The notes beneath the pieces were generated by a model, which saw nothing but the letters and a program-made list of their open reading frames with translations, was not told the DNA's origin and did not search any database. The position numbers and the translations under genes were made by a program. From contig NW_024104439.1 in assembly GCF_003945595.2 (NCBI RefSeq), forward strand, positions 332,501 to 396,500: a stretch of 64,000 nucleotides of DNA. The letters are read 5' to 3'. Of the stretch, positions 30,182 through 45,100 are shown piece after piece; positions within the stretch are counted from its first letter, which is position 1, and each line of letters begins with the position of its first letter. Origin of the DNA: Pipra filicauda. Taxonomy: Eukaryota > Chordata > Aves > Passeriformes > Pipridae.

Positions 30182-33100
30182 CCAATGACAGGAATTCCAG
30201 AAGAACCCAACTTCCCCTTTGTTTCCATAGTGGAAATAGAAATTCTTGTATTTTCCCCTTCATGTCTGCATGACAAGTTCACAGCTCATAATGCTTTCCC
30301 TCTTTTTCATAACTGGAAGAGAAGTGGACAAGCTAAAGATGGCAAGACCCCTCAGCCCAAAGTCTGATGTGTGAAAATCATAAATGTTCAGGTTTCAGGA
30401 TGTTTTTTCAGCATCATACATATCTTTATGAAATCTCTACTGTACAATATTACTTAAAATGTTCAAAATTGTATTTTGATCATATCAACATATTTTCTTC
30501 CATACTAATGGGAGGAAAACAAATGCTTACCCTCCCTTACAGATCTGGTACCAAATGTGATTTTGAACATTTCAAGCGAGGACTCTCCCAGCAGAAGTAA
30601 AGCAATGGCAGCAGCAGTGAGCTGGCTCCCCAGAGCGGGCACGGATCAGCTGCTGGGCTGTCCTGGCAGACTGCTGCCCCTGGCAGGGGATGGGGAGATG
30701 CTGATGTTAAGAGTCCAACTGGGAACACTGGGAGACACAGCACAGAAATGGGAAGGGCCTCCTGGGTCACTAACACTTTCTATAAATAGGTTAAAAAAAA
30801 TTTATACACAGGAATGGCAGCAGAAATTTAACAGGATAAATATGAGCAGCAGATTTCCTGTTCTTACTACTGAAGGGCTGTTCCCAACGCTTGGTGAGCA
30901 TGTTTTCTTCTCACATGGAATTGCACATGATACATATTTCAGCTGCTTTGTTTCTGTGCTAGCACTATCTTCTGCCCAAGGAGCAGTGCTTTCTTCCAGG
31001 TGCTTCCTCTCCATATATATTTTAAAAGGTAATCACGCCCCTTATCAACTCTTCTCCTAAGCAAAGCAAACTCTTCTAGTTTCCTCTGAAGAGGAAAAAC
31101 CTCCATAGGTTTTCCAGATCCCCCTAATGGACATTTTCTGAACTCGTCCTATTCTAAGTTCATTGTCCCTGAATTTGAGTGATCAGAACCACAGGCAAAC
31201 ATTTCTAACTACTTATCCACACCCTTCAGCAATATTCACTCTTCCCCATCTCCACTGGAAATTCCTCCAGGGGCACATCTACCACCATGCTAGCCACTTC
31301 ACAGTTGACTCTCACTAATGTTTCTGTCTTCTGAATGCCATCCTACTTGTCCTGATATATTTTCTTTTTCCAAATTTATTTCAAAGTTTTGCACTTTATT
31401 CAGGTCAGAATTTGGACTGATAAATGGCCTGTATTTCAACAAGCACATCCCCTATGCAGGACTAGAGCCATCATCAATCTCAGATTTCTCAAGACTTATG
31501 CACTAGTTACTAAATACTAAACTTGTGCTCATGTACACCACTTATGGTCTAATGGTTTTGTCCCAACTCTCCCAGCCAAGCCCAAGCCTGCTTTCCTCCC
31601 TGGGTATACAGCCACAATCTATGACACACCACTCTTTACAGCCCACCAAACAAGTATATGGGATCAGCAAGAGTCATCTGATGCATCATAACAACAATGC
31701 CCACACACCAGGATGTCAGGCAGAGGTTATCAAGCTACTGGAGAAATAGGCCTGTTGTCAGGAAGACATGGAAGCACAAGGCTTTCCCCTTTCAAAGACC
31801 AAGGTCATTCAGGCCATCCTGGTTCAAGGCAGTAGCTCAGTGCCTGTATGCCAAGTGCCATACTCATCCTTCTGACAGGTACACCACACTGCAGGGACTA
31901 TAAGCAAGCACCTCAGTGAAGTAACTTGTTATTGCCTGGCCATAGTTTAGATTCCTACTGCAGACAGCCCCTGATATTGTTTCAAAAACAGAACACCATC
32001 CTTGAGAACAGCCTCAAAATCAGATGCACATTATATTCCATCTTCTTGCTACCAGATACCCTAAGAATTTCAACTGTTACAGGATATTCACAAACCTAAA
32101 GAGATAATGAAAAATATCCTCCACATGATTAACACACTACATAAACTAAAATATACTTTGTAAGTAGGCTATGGGAACTTCATTTTACAAAGGCATCAGA
32201 ACCAGCACATAAATTCAGCTTTTCGAGAAAAACAGCTGAAGTTTACATGAGAGCTGAGCAGTAATGGTTCTCTCTAAGCTTTTTTAAAATAAAAGCAGTA
32301 TTTTTCAATACAAAGAGCCTTCAACCTTTGTGCAACAGATACTGCAATCACATTACAGCTGCAATTTATAAGTCAGCCTTAACTATGATTAGTTTCTTTA
32401 CACTGGCTTATGGACTTTTCCTTGTAATTGCTTTTGAGAGATTTTGGTCCCACATTTTTCATGAAACTATCACACCTGTTATTCAAAAAATTACTATTTC
32501 TATCCTGTTCATATAGTTTTAAAATACTAATTCCTGTTTTAGAAACAAAACTGAATTTCAAAGTCATAATTTTCATTATTTTATGCAAATACACATAGAC
32601 AATTTACCTTTTGATAATCGCCCTGTGTCTTTCCCAACTGCTGCTGTGCTACTTTTCTGATGAGATCTGAAAATAAGCAAGAATATTCCAGAATTTTAAA
32701 AAACACAATTTATTAAAATCAAGGGAAAAGAATGGTTTGAATTCTACTGTTAGGTAGGCAAGATGAAATTAAGAACAGAAATCAACAGCATAGGTAAGCA
32801 CATAAGTGTCCCCATAAATCTGTCTAGTAACATTTTTAATTACAGTGTGTTTTATGAGCTCACAGGGAGAGACAGGTTATCTATCAGTTAATCAGTTACC
32901 ACTGAAATACAGTAAAGGTTTTTCTGAGGTCATCCTCTGTACCATAAAATCATTATTAAAAGTTCATCACACATATACCAACTACTTGGACAACATTCCA
33001 GGTGTCAGCTTTGCTTCATGTTTATGCCCAGTACATACGTGCATACATATACATATGCATACAAACATACATACACACAGCATTATATACATAATGTGCG

Positions 33101-36100
33101 AAATAAACATGCTAATGAGGACTTCTTGATTGAATGGTACAAGGAAGAAGACTCTTATCTTTCCAACATTATCCCAATCTTTTTTTCCTGCCCTCTCCCC
33201 CACCCCAATCTCTGGACCAACAGTTAGTATGGAAAAGCACCAAAACAAATCAGAAAGCCTAACATGTTACTATTTACTGTGTGTGCAGCTCCATCTAAAA
33301 CTCATTCTAACTTACAACATAAAAAGAATACAGCAACACCAAAAAACCAAAGCAGGAATGTAACACAAATTGTGCCACTTTCAGTAAACTCTGGCAGCTG
33401 TAACAAGGATACCCTTTTTGGGACATCACCAGCCTACTCTTATCAAGGTTTTGACAACTCCATGGGAACAATGCTGGGAACTGTGGCACCCAGTCATTTC
33501 TGTGACACCCTGTACTTGAAGAGGGGCTCCAGCAGCCCCCCATGTTCATACAGAGCTGGACTTCACACTACTATTGCTCTATTTTTAGTCTCCCCATATG
33601 CTAATGAACATACCTGATAAAAAGTTACCTGAGGCTCAATTAAAGGACCTGAAGTTTCAAACCCAACTGCAGACCTCCCAAAAATCCAAGCCCTCTCAGA
33701 ATTGATTGTAGCACTTGTGAAATATGTTCAGGGAGTTCACAGAGGCTTTGATCTCACTCCTCTCTCACCCTCCATCTGGCTCAGAAAAACGAATTCCTAA
33801 ACAAACAGCGCTCATAGTCCTCCCTCCCCAACACCCTGCAGAGGGAACAAGGACTAAACTGATCTGCACATTGAAGAGATCCTGAAATGTTCCTCACAGA
33901 AAACTGTCCAAGGAAAGAAAGCACATGACAGCAAGGCATAAACTGCTGTTTTAGGGCAGGTAGTCCCTGCAAGGGACCTGCAGACAGCAAGACTGGCAAT
34001 GAAAAAGTAAAAATCTGTTAAAACATCACTGAAGTGTCAAACTGGGACAGGAAGTACATTCTCTAACACAGAGTGCTTGCAGCAGGGTAAGCAAGGACTC
34101 TCTACAGTGAGGCAACCCCGTTTTGGAAAGACCATCCATAGAGTACAAGACAAGGCTGAATCCCACAGTTAGAGAAATAAAACCAAAACATATGTAGAAT
34201 AAGCACCTGGGAAGCACAAAAGAATTACGATCCCCGCGATTCCTTCCAAGCTCTGCATCTTGCGAGTCATGAGACTGATGAAGGAAGGGGCACACACCAC
34301 TGTAAGGGCAACACACAACTGATCCACCACTGCAGCTCTGACGCATCTCGGGCAGTGGGATCAGCAAAGTCCTCCCTGCATCGAGACCATCCCAGCAACA
34401 TCTGTGCTTCTCCAAAAGTTTCAGCAACAAGGAGATACACAGCTGAGTGAGGAAAAACTGCACAAACTCCAAAGGTGTAAATCCCACCAGTTGTTATGCA
34501 ATTTTTTCTTCTTCAGCAGAGGTAACATTTTTTTATTCCTGTTGATATCTATACCATGTAAATAAAATACTGGTGCATAAAATATAAATGCAATGAATTT
34601 TCTTTATAGCTAGATGGCTTTTAGCATACAGGAAAAGAGCTAAAACAGCTCTCTCGTTTATGTATTGATTCAACTATTTAGCATTGCATGACAACACCCT
34701 ATAGAAAAGCCACTGAGAAACTTCTACCAGCTTAAATGAGAATGTGATAGGAAGGAATAAAAAGGAAAAGCTTTTGTGATCCTCAGTGGCATGAAGCAGG
34801 CACAGGATGCTGTGGTATCACCCTCTTTGCTGCTACTTAACACCGACCAGAAGAGTTCCCAGCAACCTGCTCTCACTTCCAAGCTGCTCCTAACTCAAAC
34901 ATTCATCTTGCTTTGGAAAAGGGCTGGACTTGCTGACATCTGGACATCCTTTTAAATCTGAATTATTCCAAAGTTATCCTGCAATCATAATGACTTTCTA
35001 TTACAAATTATTTAGGAGAGCAGTGAAAACACTGCCAGGAAGCATGTAAGAAAGCAAAATTTTATTATTGAAAAAAAGGTCCTTTGATACATTTCCTAAT
35101 GTTGGGAATTGGTACAAGAAAATTTTAAAAGCATTAGCTTTTCACATTAAATAGAAGTTGAAAGATTTTACCCATTCTCCTAGTTGAGTGTCTGTCCTCA
35201 TAATAAATTAAAAGTAAAAAAAAAAAATCAAACGTTGCATAAAGTTTTACATACATCTATACACACATATACATTTATGCACCTCTGTATGCATGTGTGT
35301 ATGTGTATGGAAGTAAGAGCTCAAGAGAAACAGAAGGGTTGAGGCTGGAAGAGACCCCCTGGGATCATCCAGTCCAGGTTACCCAAGGCCATGGCCAGTC
35401 AGGCTTTGAGTATCTCCAAGCAGAACAATCAATATTTAAATAAATCAAACCAAAACAACCCAAAATGTGCCCTGGTTTCTTGTGATATGCCTAAATTGCT
35501 CTGAATGTTCCTGATTCACGGTTTTATTTATACTGTTTCCATATTTTATAGCCTGCCAGTCAAAAAAATTACAGAAATCAATCTGAATACTCTGTGACAA
35601 ATTTATGCAGAAAATTGCACTCTGTGTTTCTGAAATTTAGAGTCTCTAAAGCTCGTTCATCAGAAAGTAAAACATCATTAAGTTTAATAATAAACAAGAA
35701 AGCCTGAAAATAGGTATAAAATGTTCCCACATGGATTGAATAAGTTTAATAGTAAGAACAATACCGGCTTGACACACAACACAATGGCTGCTACTGCACA
35801 GCCCACTTTTTCCCCTCAATTTTACAGAATGTGAGATTTCCCTGCTGAATAAAGATTCACTACTTACATTACTTTGCAATGATTTTTCAGAAGTAACATG
35901 ATACTTCAGGGTGTTTTTCTCACCAGACAGCACACACTGATTGTCCAGTCTTTAATATGAATTTATTATTTTAACAGCCTTCAGTATAAATGGGATTAGG
36001 GCACATCCCTGGTTAATTAATTCCAAATGAAGTGTGGAAGTAGTATATATTCCCATAAAAAATATTTTTGGCTATAACTGAACGTGAGATTATCTGCAGT

Positions 36101-39100
36101 TACTCGTCCACACATCTGTACACACAAACACACCTTAGTGGTTTTGTGGTACCAAAAATCTCCCTGCTCGTTGCAGGGGGGGTTGGACTAGATGATCTTT
36201 CAAAGTCCCTTCCAGCCCAAACCATTCTGTGATTCTACTAGGTTTTAAACACATTGATAGTAATCCTGGGGAAACGTCCTGTGCCAGATACTGTGTAAAC
36301 ACAAGCTACTTATGGCTAGACTGCTCACTGCAGGAAAATGAAGAGACACCTCAGACCACATTTTATTCAGCCTGTGATTCTGGTGTGCTTTTATGAAGCA
36401 CCTTTCCTCCCTAGCTATAACACTTCCTCTTTAGCATTGAAATAAGCTTTTATTTTTCAACTGAACTAAGGTAACTCCACAGGACACTCTCCTGAGTTAT
36501 TGGCAGAGTACCACCTGAAGGCTGATTTCTGTCTCAAATATACAAGTGTGATAAAAAGTGGTGTCCTTTATTTTCAAATTAACTCGATTACTTCTGAAAT
36601 CTTGGCTTGACCAGCTGCACACATTGTTTCACAGGACCAGTAATCCAAGGCTTTAGCACAGAACACATTTTATCATTGGGGTTAAAGAGATTTACCTTGT
36701 GAGGCTCATTTACACAGCTAATTACATTACTGCTTTGCTGTCTCCCTCCTGCTCTCATCACACATGCGAAATGCCATCTGCCCTGGTAAATCTAACTAGC
36801 CAGATGAACCGTTAATTTACCAGTGCAATTTGTGAAGAAATATTAAGCACCTCTGAGGATCTCCAATTAACAAAACATAATCACCAACTCTTGCATTGCA
36901 TGAGTATTGTGTATATACACTCAATGTCTCATTACCCTGTCTGGTTATCACTAGGTATGCTTCTTAAAAACTGCTCTAGAGAAAGGGATAGCAAAAATAA
37001 TAGAGACTTAAAAATAAGCTGTCTGGCTATTAAGCATCAACATAAATTAGCTACAAATTCTTCTGCCAAGAAAGCTTTTCAAATCTAGGTGACAGGAAAA
37101 CAGTTGGAATAAAACCTTTGGGAATGCTATGCTTCCTCTTCACTCAAGCAATTCCACTGAGCCAGTTCAGCAATAGTGCAACTCCAACATTAATCAAATT
37201 ATGCCAGAAATTAATTTGTCTTTTTATGCATAGTATAATATACTAGGCTTCTATTCTGAAAGGTCTTCAAACAAACCAATAAGAACCATGACTGAAGCAT
37301 TCATATCACACTGAATAGAGATTTTTTTCAGAACAACAGGGGAGAATTACAGAGAGAATACACATGATCAATTAATAACTACTTTATTGCTACCTCATTC
37401 TAATGTATAAAACCGTATTTCAGCCCATTCCTGTTCATCTATAATAGAGAGAGTCAATGGACTACATACACACTGAACAGTTCAGCATCTGAGTATGGGT
37501 CAATTAGCCTGAAATTAATGAATTAAAATTACTTCAAACTTGTTTTTTTCCTCTCTAATTACTACTCAGACTAATGAATATCTCTTGAAAGGCCAAGAAA
37601 ACCAGGAAAGCTGTATTAACTTTTCAGACTTATCAAAGACAAAAACGTTCCATGTATGTTATATCAAGTTTTACAGCAAGCTTAGTTTATTGACATTTTA
37701 AAATACTTGCTTTGACTTGGGTGGATCTTTGGTTGCTTCCCCAAAGCCTCAAGCCAATAGCCTTTACTGCAGTCAGATTCAGCTCCCACTGACAAGTCTC
37801 CTTCAGAAGGTAAGCCAAGGTCACCTTTGGTCCCCTTTACTGCCACTAACTACACCATGGTTCTGCTCACTCCTACCATCCCTAATCCCACAGCACCACT
37901 TGTCTCTGGCTCCACTGCAGAGCAAGATGAGAGCTTGCTGAGGAATCCACCATGCACACTGATGCAGAGACAGCAGAAAGAGAGGGTCCTGCCACACTGT
38001 GCAGGAAGGAAACTCACTCTGTAGGCCATGTGGGAAGGCTCCCACACAAGGAGGTCTTCCCATACAATAAGAGATCACTTTAGTCCACAGATAAGAAGCC
38101 TAATCCATGCAGTCACTCATATAGTCTAAACCATTCCTTTCCAACTCTAGCCCGAAAAGCTTCACTCTCCTCTTCACAATGTACTCCTCAGACAGACCTG
38201 GAACATAACCCTTTTCTCTAAACTAAGAAGAAAACCCCAGCCTTCTCAGATAATTTCTCCCCCAACTTTTAGGCCAAGTCTCTCTCCATACAATTCACTG
38301 GGGTTTTTTTCCCTTGAGTTACTCAGAACATCAGGTTGATTCAGCTTCCATCCTCCTGTTCCACGCCAGAGGTCATTCTGGCCCTCTTCCCTTCAAGAAC
38401 AACTCCCAAGTGACACATTAACCTTCCCTCACTGTTGTAGCCCACACACAAGATCATCTACTTATATTACAGACGTGGTGAAAGGAAATTCTCTGTTCAA
38501 TCACCTGTCTATTCACCTGCATTAAAGAAATAATGTTCAAAAACTAACTTTAAATTATCAGCCATGCCTTTGGACAAGAAAAAAAGGCAAGTAAGAAAGG
38601 AGCCTCGCTGCTGTACCTCATCCCTGATGTGCAAAACAAAGCCCTAGAACTTGTTATTCCACGATGTCTGGAAGAACTTGTCTGAATGGAGTTAAAAAAA
38701 CCCAACAGATACATATTAAATTGCTTAGGTATTTCAACTTCTCATCTACTTTTCACCCTTTTCTGCCTTCAGTCTGCTGTTTCCTCTCATCCACACCATC
38801 ATCGTCCATTCCCATTCCTTGACTCCACATTCTTTAATTAAATGTTGTTATGCTACAGTACTCTGGCTGTCACAAAATCCAACAACACACAATATGACAC
38901 AAACAAAAACACAGTTAATACATCTTTAAGGTCTTGTCACAGTTATAAAGCATATGCTGCTTTATTCATAATTGAAAGGACAAGCTACCAGACTATCTAG
39001 AAATGTGCATTAGCTTATACCGCACACAGTGCAGGGCAACGTGAGAGCAAGTGGGGAGTAGAGCTGCAACGTGAACTAGGTAATGAAGAGATGAACAGCT

Positions 39101-42100
39101 ATGAGCAGGACTGAAAATGTAGGAGTGGTCTAAGCAGGGAGAGCTTTAGCCAGAGCACAGGTAGGACTAAGCATGGTGGAACTGCTGAAGACAAGTAATT
39201 GCCTGGCAGCAACAACTGCTGAAGGAACCAGAATGTGAAATTAAGGAGACCCCCTCAGCACCCTTCCTGACAGAAAATAACACTGCTCCAGTGAAGAAAT
39301 TATACATCAGTGGATCAGATAACAGTAACAGTCAATGAACTTTGTTCACGGACAAAAAAAGTTCCCCAATTTCCAAAAAACTGAAGTTGGTCAGGAAGAC
39401 CAAATAGGTAATTTAAGTCTTCCACAGGAAATCCCCACACCTTAGAATTGCCCCAAACTTGAGGTTATTCCTTTAGTGCAGTCGCATTTTCTCTTCAGGC
39501 ATATTCTGCTTTCCATTGACATGCAGGGACAACCTTAAAGAGCCTGGCCAAAGAAAAGGCTTGAAGAAAAAGGAAATAGCCACAATATTGACGGTTACAG
39601 GACACATAGAATGAAAGATTTCTCCTTTGAAAATAACCTTTGCAGGGGCTTTTTAGTTGTTCTTTGCTACAGAGAAAGTTCTGTTCTTGCTGAAGCTTTG
39701 GAAAAAGAACAAAAAGAGAGAAGCCTTTAGAAAAATCCTTCCTTGGGACGCTGCAATAAATTTGCATGCATCACACAGACACGAAGGGAAGTAGAAAGCT
39801 TTGAAGAAGTATTTCACACAGAAACAGCATTCTCTCATTTTCTGAAGGCAACAAAACTTCTGTAGCACATTGTTTGTGCCACGACAGCTATTTTTTGCCA
39901 CTTGCTTTGTTTGCAGTAGCTGCCTAAAGTTCTCCCTAGGCCACCATCTGGTAAGGATTTACAACAGATTATGGGCAAAGATTTAACTTGGTGCACTGTA
40001 CATGCTTGTCTGTTTTAGCACACTGCACAGGCTGAGCAACTTCTTGATAGAGTGGGTTGTGTAGACACACTGGACTTGTGACTTTGATCAAAGTAGTAAA
40101 TATTTAGTTTCTATGAACAGCATTTTTCCTCTTCCCTTCTCTCCTCAAGAGCTGCTGTAAACTAAGGAAAGCACAGAAAATCCTCACCTGCATAACTTGG
40201 ATTATTGGAAATATGAACACAGATAATTAATTGGGAATGACACACCAGAGCCCTGTTGACCAGATTACCTCAGCGACTGGCATTCTGGCAGCTTCCCTGA
40301 GATTCCTCGGAATTCCCTTTCCCCTGTTTTCCCATTTTTTTGCAAGGGTCACAATTTTCCACATTTGATAACTGGGTCATGCATATTGGGTTCAAAGTAT
40401 TACAGAGATCATTACTTCACTCAGAAAATCAAAGCAAAAAATAAAGTTGCTACTCTGAAGAAAGTTAATTAGGCCCGAAGTTTTGATTTGTTCTTTACAG
40501 GTACAGCCAGGCATGTTTCAGCTGAGTTAAAGAGCCAAAGCAATACTTAATATTCAAGAATATTCACATTCACAACTTTAATCACTGTTTAAAGTTCACA
40601 AAAATAAAATAATTTGGTGTATTTTCAGATATAAGAAAGATCTTGACTATGTTGTGATGCAATACAGGTCATAATTTAATCACAGAAGTGTTTTTAGATA
40701 AGAAATCTATCTGCATGTTGAAAAAAGTGTCAAAGCAGGTTTGGGTTTTTTTTTTTTAATTGGCAGGCTTACACTTAGATGCATATTTTGATAGTCAGTG
40801 TAAACTACACTGGCTGGCCTTTGTGGTAGCTGGTTTTCCTTCTAACATGAAGATAACTCACTAGTGGAAAAAGAAATAAGTATACTCAAAAGTTTTCATA
40901 CCTACACGGAAAAATTTAATACTGTTAAAAGGATGACAAAGCCCACTAAAATTATTACTTACACATTTATTTTGCTCCAGCAACTTTTTAACAGTGCATA
41001 TTCACTTAGAAAAAAGCATCACTTTGGTTAAGATCTAAAAGTTGCACAGTGTATCTTCAGAAGCAAAAATAACAATGAGAAAAAGGGAGAGGAAAAAATT
41101 GTAATTGTCATCATTTTCAATGTAATTAAACATTGAACATGACTGTGGAAAGATTTGTTGCAAAGATCTATCAAATCCTTCTTACTTCAGTTGAAATCAT
41201 TCAAGAAAAAGCCGCCACTGAACAAGATTTAGGAGTTTGTTACTTTGTGAACAACCGCCAATGCAAATTACCAGACAAAATTAAGAGGGCTAGGCTAATG
41301 CCATCTTATTATGATGGTGTATTTTAAAGAAAAGAGAGAGTCAAATGACTGCTTTTCCAAAAACAGGCAGGACAGTGTCTCTCATGATTAACTCAAAATG
41401 CTTCATAATAGTCAAGATGATGAAGGAACTGAGAGGTCCCTTAGAGGCTCGTGAAACCATCATTCCACTAAATTCAGTGACATCCCCCCTCCACTCTCTC
41501 CCCATCAGTTTCACAAACTACAAGTTAAAAATTATAATGAGATTCAGCACTATGTGAATAGATAATCCTGTAAAAATTAAATGAAGAGAGAGAAGGGACA
41601 GCAAAGTACCAGCCACTGTTAAGATGGGAAAATCAGGAAACCTCAGCCCAGTGGCCTGAAAACCCTAAGATTTCTGCAGTTATAGAAACCTCTTTTCAAA
41701 GAGGTTCACGCATGGTACACATTACCAAAAATGTGGCTCACCCAAAACCTGTTCTGTCCCACTTCTCACCATACAAGATGCTGCAGATATGCTCTGGAAG
41801 TCTCAAACAAACTACCATGCTTTTAGTGGTTTAGATTTCCTGTTCACAGAGGGAGGGACACAAAGAACTGCCTTCTTCACATGGTGTACTCTGACTGCCA
41901 TTGTGCCCTGGCATCTGAAAGGCAAAACTTGGGCTTTGACCAAGTTGATGCCCAAGGTGCTTATCTCTTTGAGATACTAAATGGGATTGGCAAACCTTTA
42001 GATTAAGAACAATGAATGCACACAGAGCTTAATTCAGTGTTTTACTGTAATTGCTAGTTCAAAGACACCATGCTACATTCAACACAGCTAACATTACCAA

Positions 42101-45100
42101 CCTCAGTCCCAATATACACACCATACAATAGTACTAATTAGCTAAATATAGGCATTTCTAGGACATGGTACCTTTGCTTATTTCTTTAAAAATATTCAAA
42201 CTGTACCAATGAAGCCCCTTTACCTCAGATGATGAACAAACAACAAGGCCACATTCAGTCACAATACCATCCTGTACCTCAGACCCTTCCCTTCCTTGTA
42301 GTTAGCACCCCTGGATTTAACTGCGTCTAGAACTTATCTCTTGTGCACTGAAGCAGGGAATGCTGCTGATCAGCTCTCTGGTTACACCTGTGTCCTCCAT
42401 TAACATCGTGGGAGAAGGCACTTTAGATTTGGGAAATACAAGTTGAGTCTGTATTGACTACACAACTATAAGCCCACTTAATTGATAATTATTATCTAAA
42501 CTCCAAGAGGCATTGCTGTTTGAGGTACCCTCCACCTATTACCACAGCCATCTGTGGAAATGCCACCTCTGAGTACACTCCCCATAGAAAGTAAACCAAA
42601 TTCCCTCAAACTCTACCTGAGGTTCATTTTCATTAGTTTCTCCCTTCTATTCTAATAGTGTTGCAATTGTAAAGTTGAATTGTCATTTTCCAATTGCTGA
42701 CAAGGCATGTTTTTCTCCTAGGCACAGCTGGCAGGCAGTATTAAACCAGATCAGGGCAAGCACTGAGGATACTGAGAAAAAGGATTCCAGATGTGCATAT
42801 AGAGCAAGATTTTCAGATGATCAGCTATAGTACCCTGATTAAAAAATTATTTCCATATTTTCCACATATAATACCTGTCTGCAAAAGAGATTCCTTGTTT
42901 ACATAATCCAAAAGAAGCAGGCAAGAAGACATCAGAGAAGTATTAACATCTGCAACTGTAGTTTTCTGTGGTAGCCTCTAGTAGATAATCTATATAAGTC
43001 TCCCCTCCCTAAAACCTGTGTCTCCTCCCTGTACCCAAAAAATCCTCTTGACAAGCAATCTGCTAGAGAGTCTGCAGTTTGGAATAGTTGAGGGAAAAAG
43101 TAATTGCTCTTCGGATGCCTCAGTAAATTAAAAAGCCAGCCTTAAATCCGATTCAGAAATGTTCTCAGACTGTTCCTTGTTTACATGGGTATGTCATCAA
43201 ATAGAGCATCTCTTAACTTCCCAGCATGAAATGAGCAATGATTTTTTTAGACATTACTTCCTTAAATGTATCTGAGTGGGCAGAGAAAAGAAGAGGTTAA
43301 TTTATCTTGTATATTCCTGCTGCTCCTTGTCCTAGTTAGGACAACTGAGACCAGTTCATCAGGGTATGGGTGTAACCCAAAACTGTGTATTCTATAGCCT
43401 TCCATGCCATTTCCCAGAAACTGTTATCAATGAACCATTTACACCATCTGCCCATAGAGCCTGACTCCTCAGGCTATAAACTAGGTGTTAAGAGGCCTGT
43501 GAGATAGGAGGATGCTCCTGTCCTCACACCCTTTGTGGAACTCCCCGGCCTGAGGGAAGTGCTGAGCATTCCTGCCTGAACTGCAGGATATATAATCTTG
43601 GAGTCTTGGAACATTTTTTACCACTCTGTGGGATCCAGAGAAGGACTGCAGCTCATCGCTCTCAAACAGACTTGGATCACCACCCTATACTGGACTCCAA
43701 TCACCACTTTGACCAGACTGCAACAGCTCTCCCCCCAGCATCTCACTGCAATCACCACTTTTGACCAGACTGCAACAGCTCTCCCACCAGCAGGTTCTTC
43801 CCCTCTCCCTTTACTTTGGACTCAAGCGGGGCCCAAGGAACACCACGTTGTTCATGCCCCAGGGTACTGGGTTATACATTTGGGTTTTGTGGGTTAAGAC
43901 CAATTGTTTGTTTGTATGATTGTACTTACTGTATTATTTTAGTAAATTGTTATTCTGACTTATAATCTCTCCTTTGAGTTGAGTTCATTTCCCCTGCTGG
44001 TTAACTCTTAAACCAGCACACTCCTTCTTCCCAAATATTTCCAACATTACACACAAGAAATTTCTTCCAATGCATACACCATATTACCAAAATAAGGAGC
44101 ACTCTTAAGTTCTTACCCCAATTCCACACAAATGACATTACCACTGCTGTATGTAACACCTGTCACCGGGGACTTGCATTTTTTACATACACAATTCAGT
44201 TACTATTCTAAATTCACATCACAGCTCTTGTCACAGCAATGGAACAAAAATAGTTACAGGGATGTGGTGAAGGCACCAACTCTACAGCTTACTGAAACTG
44301 TCATTTCACAGTAGAACTTTGCCAGTCTAACAGCTAACTCACTAAAGGGCAGATCTTGCTCTTCCCCTCTCCTCAGCTCCTGCACCAGCAGTTCCATCTG
44401 TGCTCCCAGCTCCAGGATGCAAGCTTTTAAGAAAACCAGCCCACATGAACAGAGGGGTAGCTATCAAACACTAGCTCAAAAAAGCAGTCAATCATATCAG
44501 TACAGTTTCACACCCAAACTAAAACTGAGACTTCACACAACTGCAAAAAAGGATATTCTAACTTAAGTTTTTTATATAGCATCATAATGGCTGTGGGTAC
44601 CTGAGCAAAATCTTATGGTGCTGGACTGCAGCATCTGCAGAGCCAGAGCACAGTCCTTTCACCACATGCTCGTGTGGACATGCCCAAAGCTCCTGGGTAA
44701 GTCTCAAGTTTAAAAACAGAAGGGTACTACCAGCTATGCATAACTGAGCTTAGCTCCAACGTCCAGACACAGGAATTTGTTTTTTGTAGGGAAGTTGTGG
44801 AAGATCTATTATTAACAGGAAGCAAAACTAAAGTAAAAACAGGCAACCAAGAACTAAATAGTTACAAAAGGCAAAGAAGCTAGTTTTACCCACACACAAA
44901 AACATAATTCTGACTTACTCAAGTTTAAGTGAGGGGGTGATAAAGTGTTTTGATTACTTGCTTTAGGACGTCACAGTCAATAGATTTAAAAAGTCACTAT
45001 CCTAGGAACTCATCAAACCCATCCACAACAACAGTGTTTTGAATATGCATTTTCTATTACAGCTATACTAGCTGCAGATAGAGTTTATTTTCACATCAAG

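Larger units (their letters stand above)
27977..32607 (-). other. PROM1: PROM1 introns around the 27-nt microexon
   Basis: The 1.6-kb and 3.0-kb introns either side of 29571-29597. The first holds (ATT)28; the second holds the A35 run and GC-richer sequence at about 30600-30780 with no identifiable gene. Confidence 0.8.

Noticed and set aside
30557..31060. 167-codon open frame on the plus strand in a PROM1 intron
   Set aside because: No recognisable domain, low-quality composition, and the competing minus frame is also open; no splice or promoter evidence.
34026..34487. 153-codon open frame on the minus strand
   Set aside because: Within PROM1 intron 1 but not similar to prominin, phase-incompatible with flanking exons, and without a recognised family.
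43598..43897. 99-codon open frame
   Set aside because: Lies entirely within the solo LTR, crosses its internal tandem repeat and resembles no retroviral protein; chance open frame in non-coding LTR sequence.
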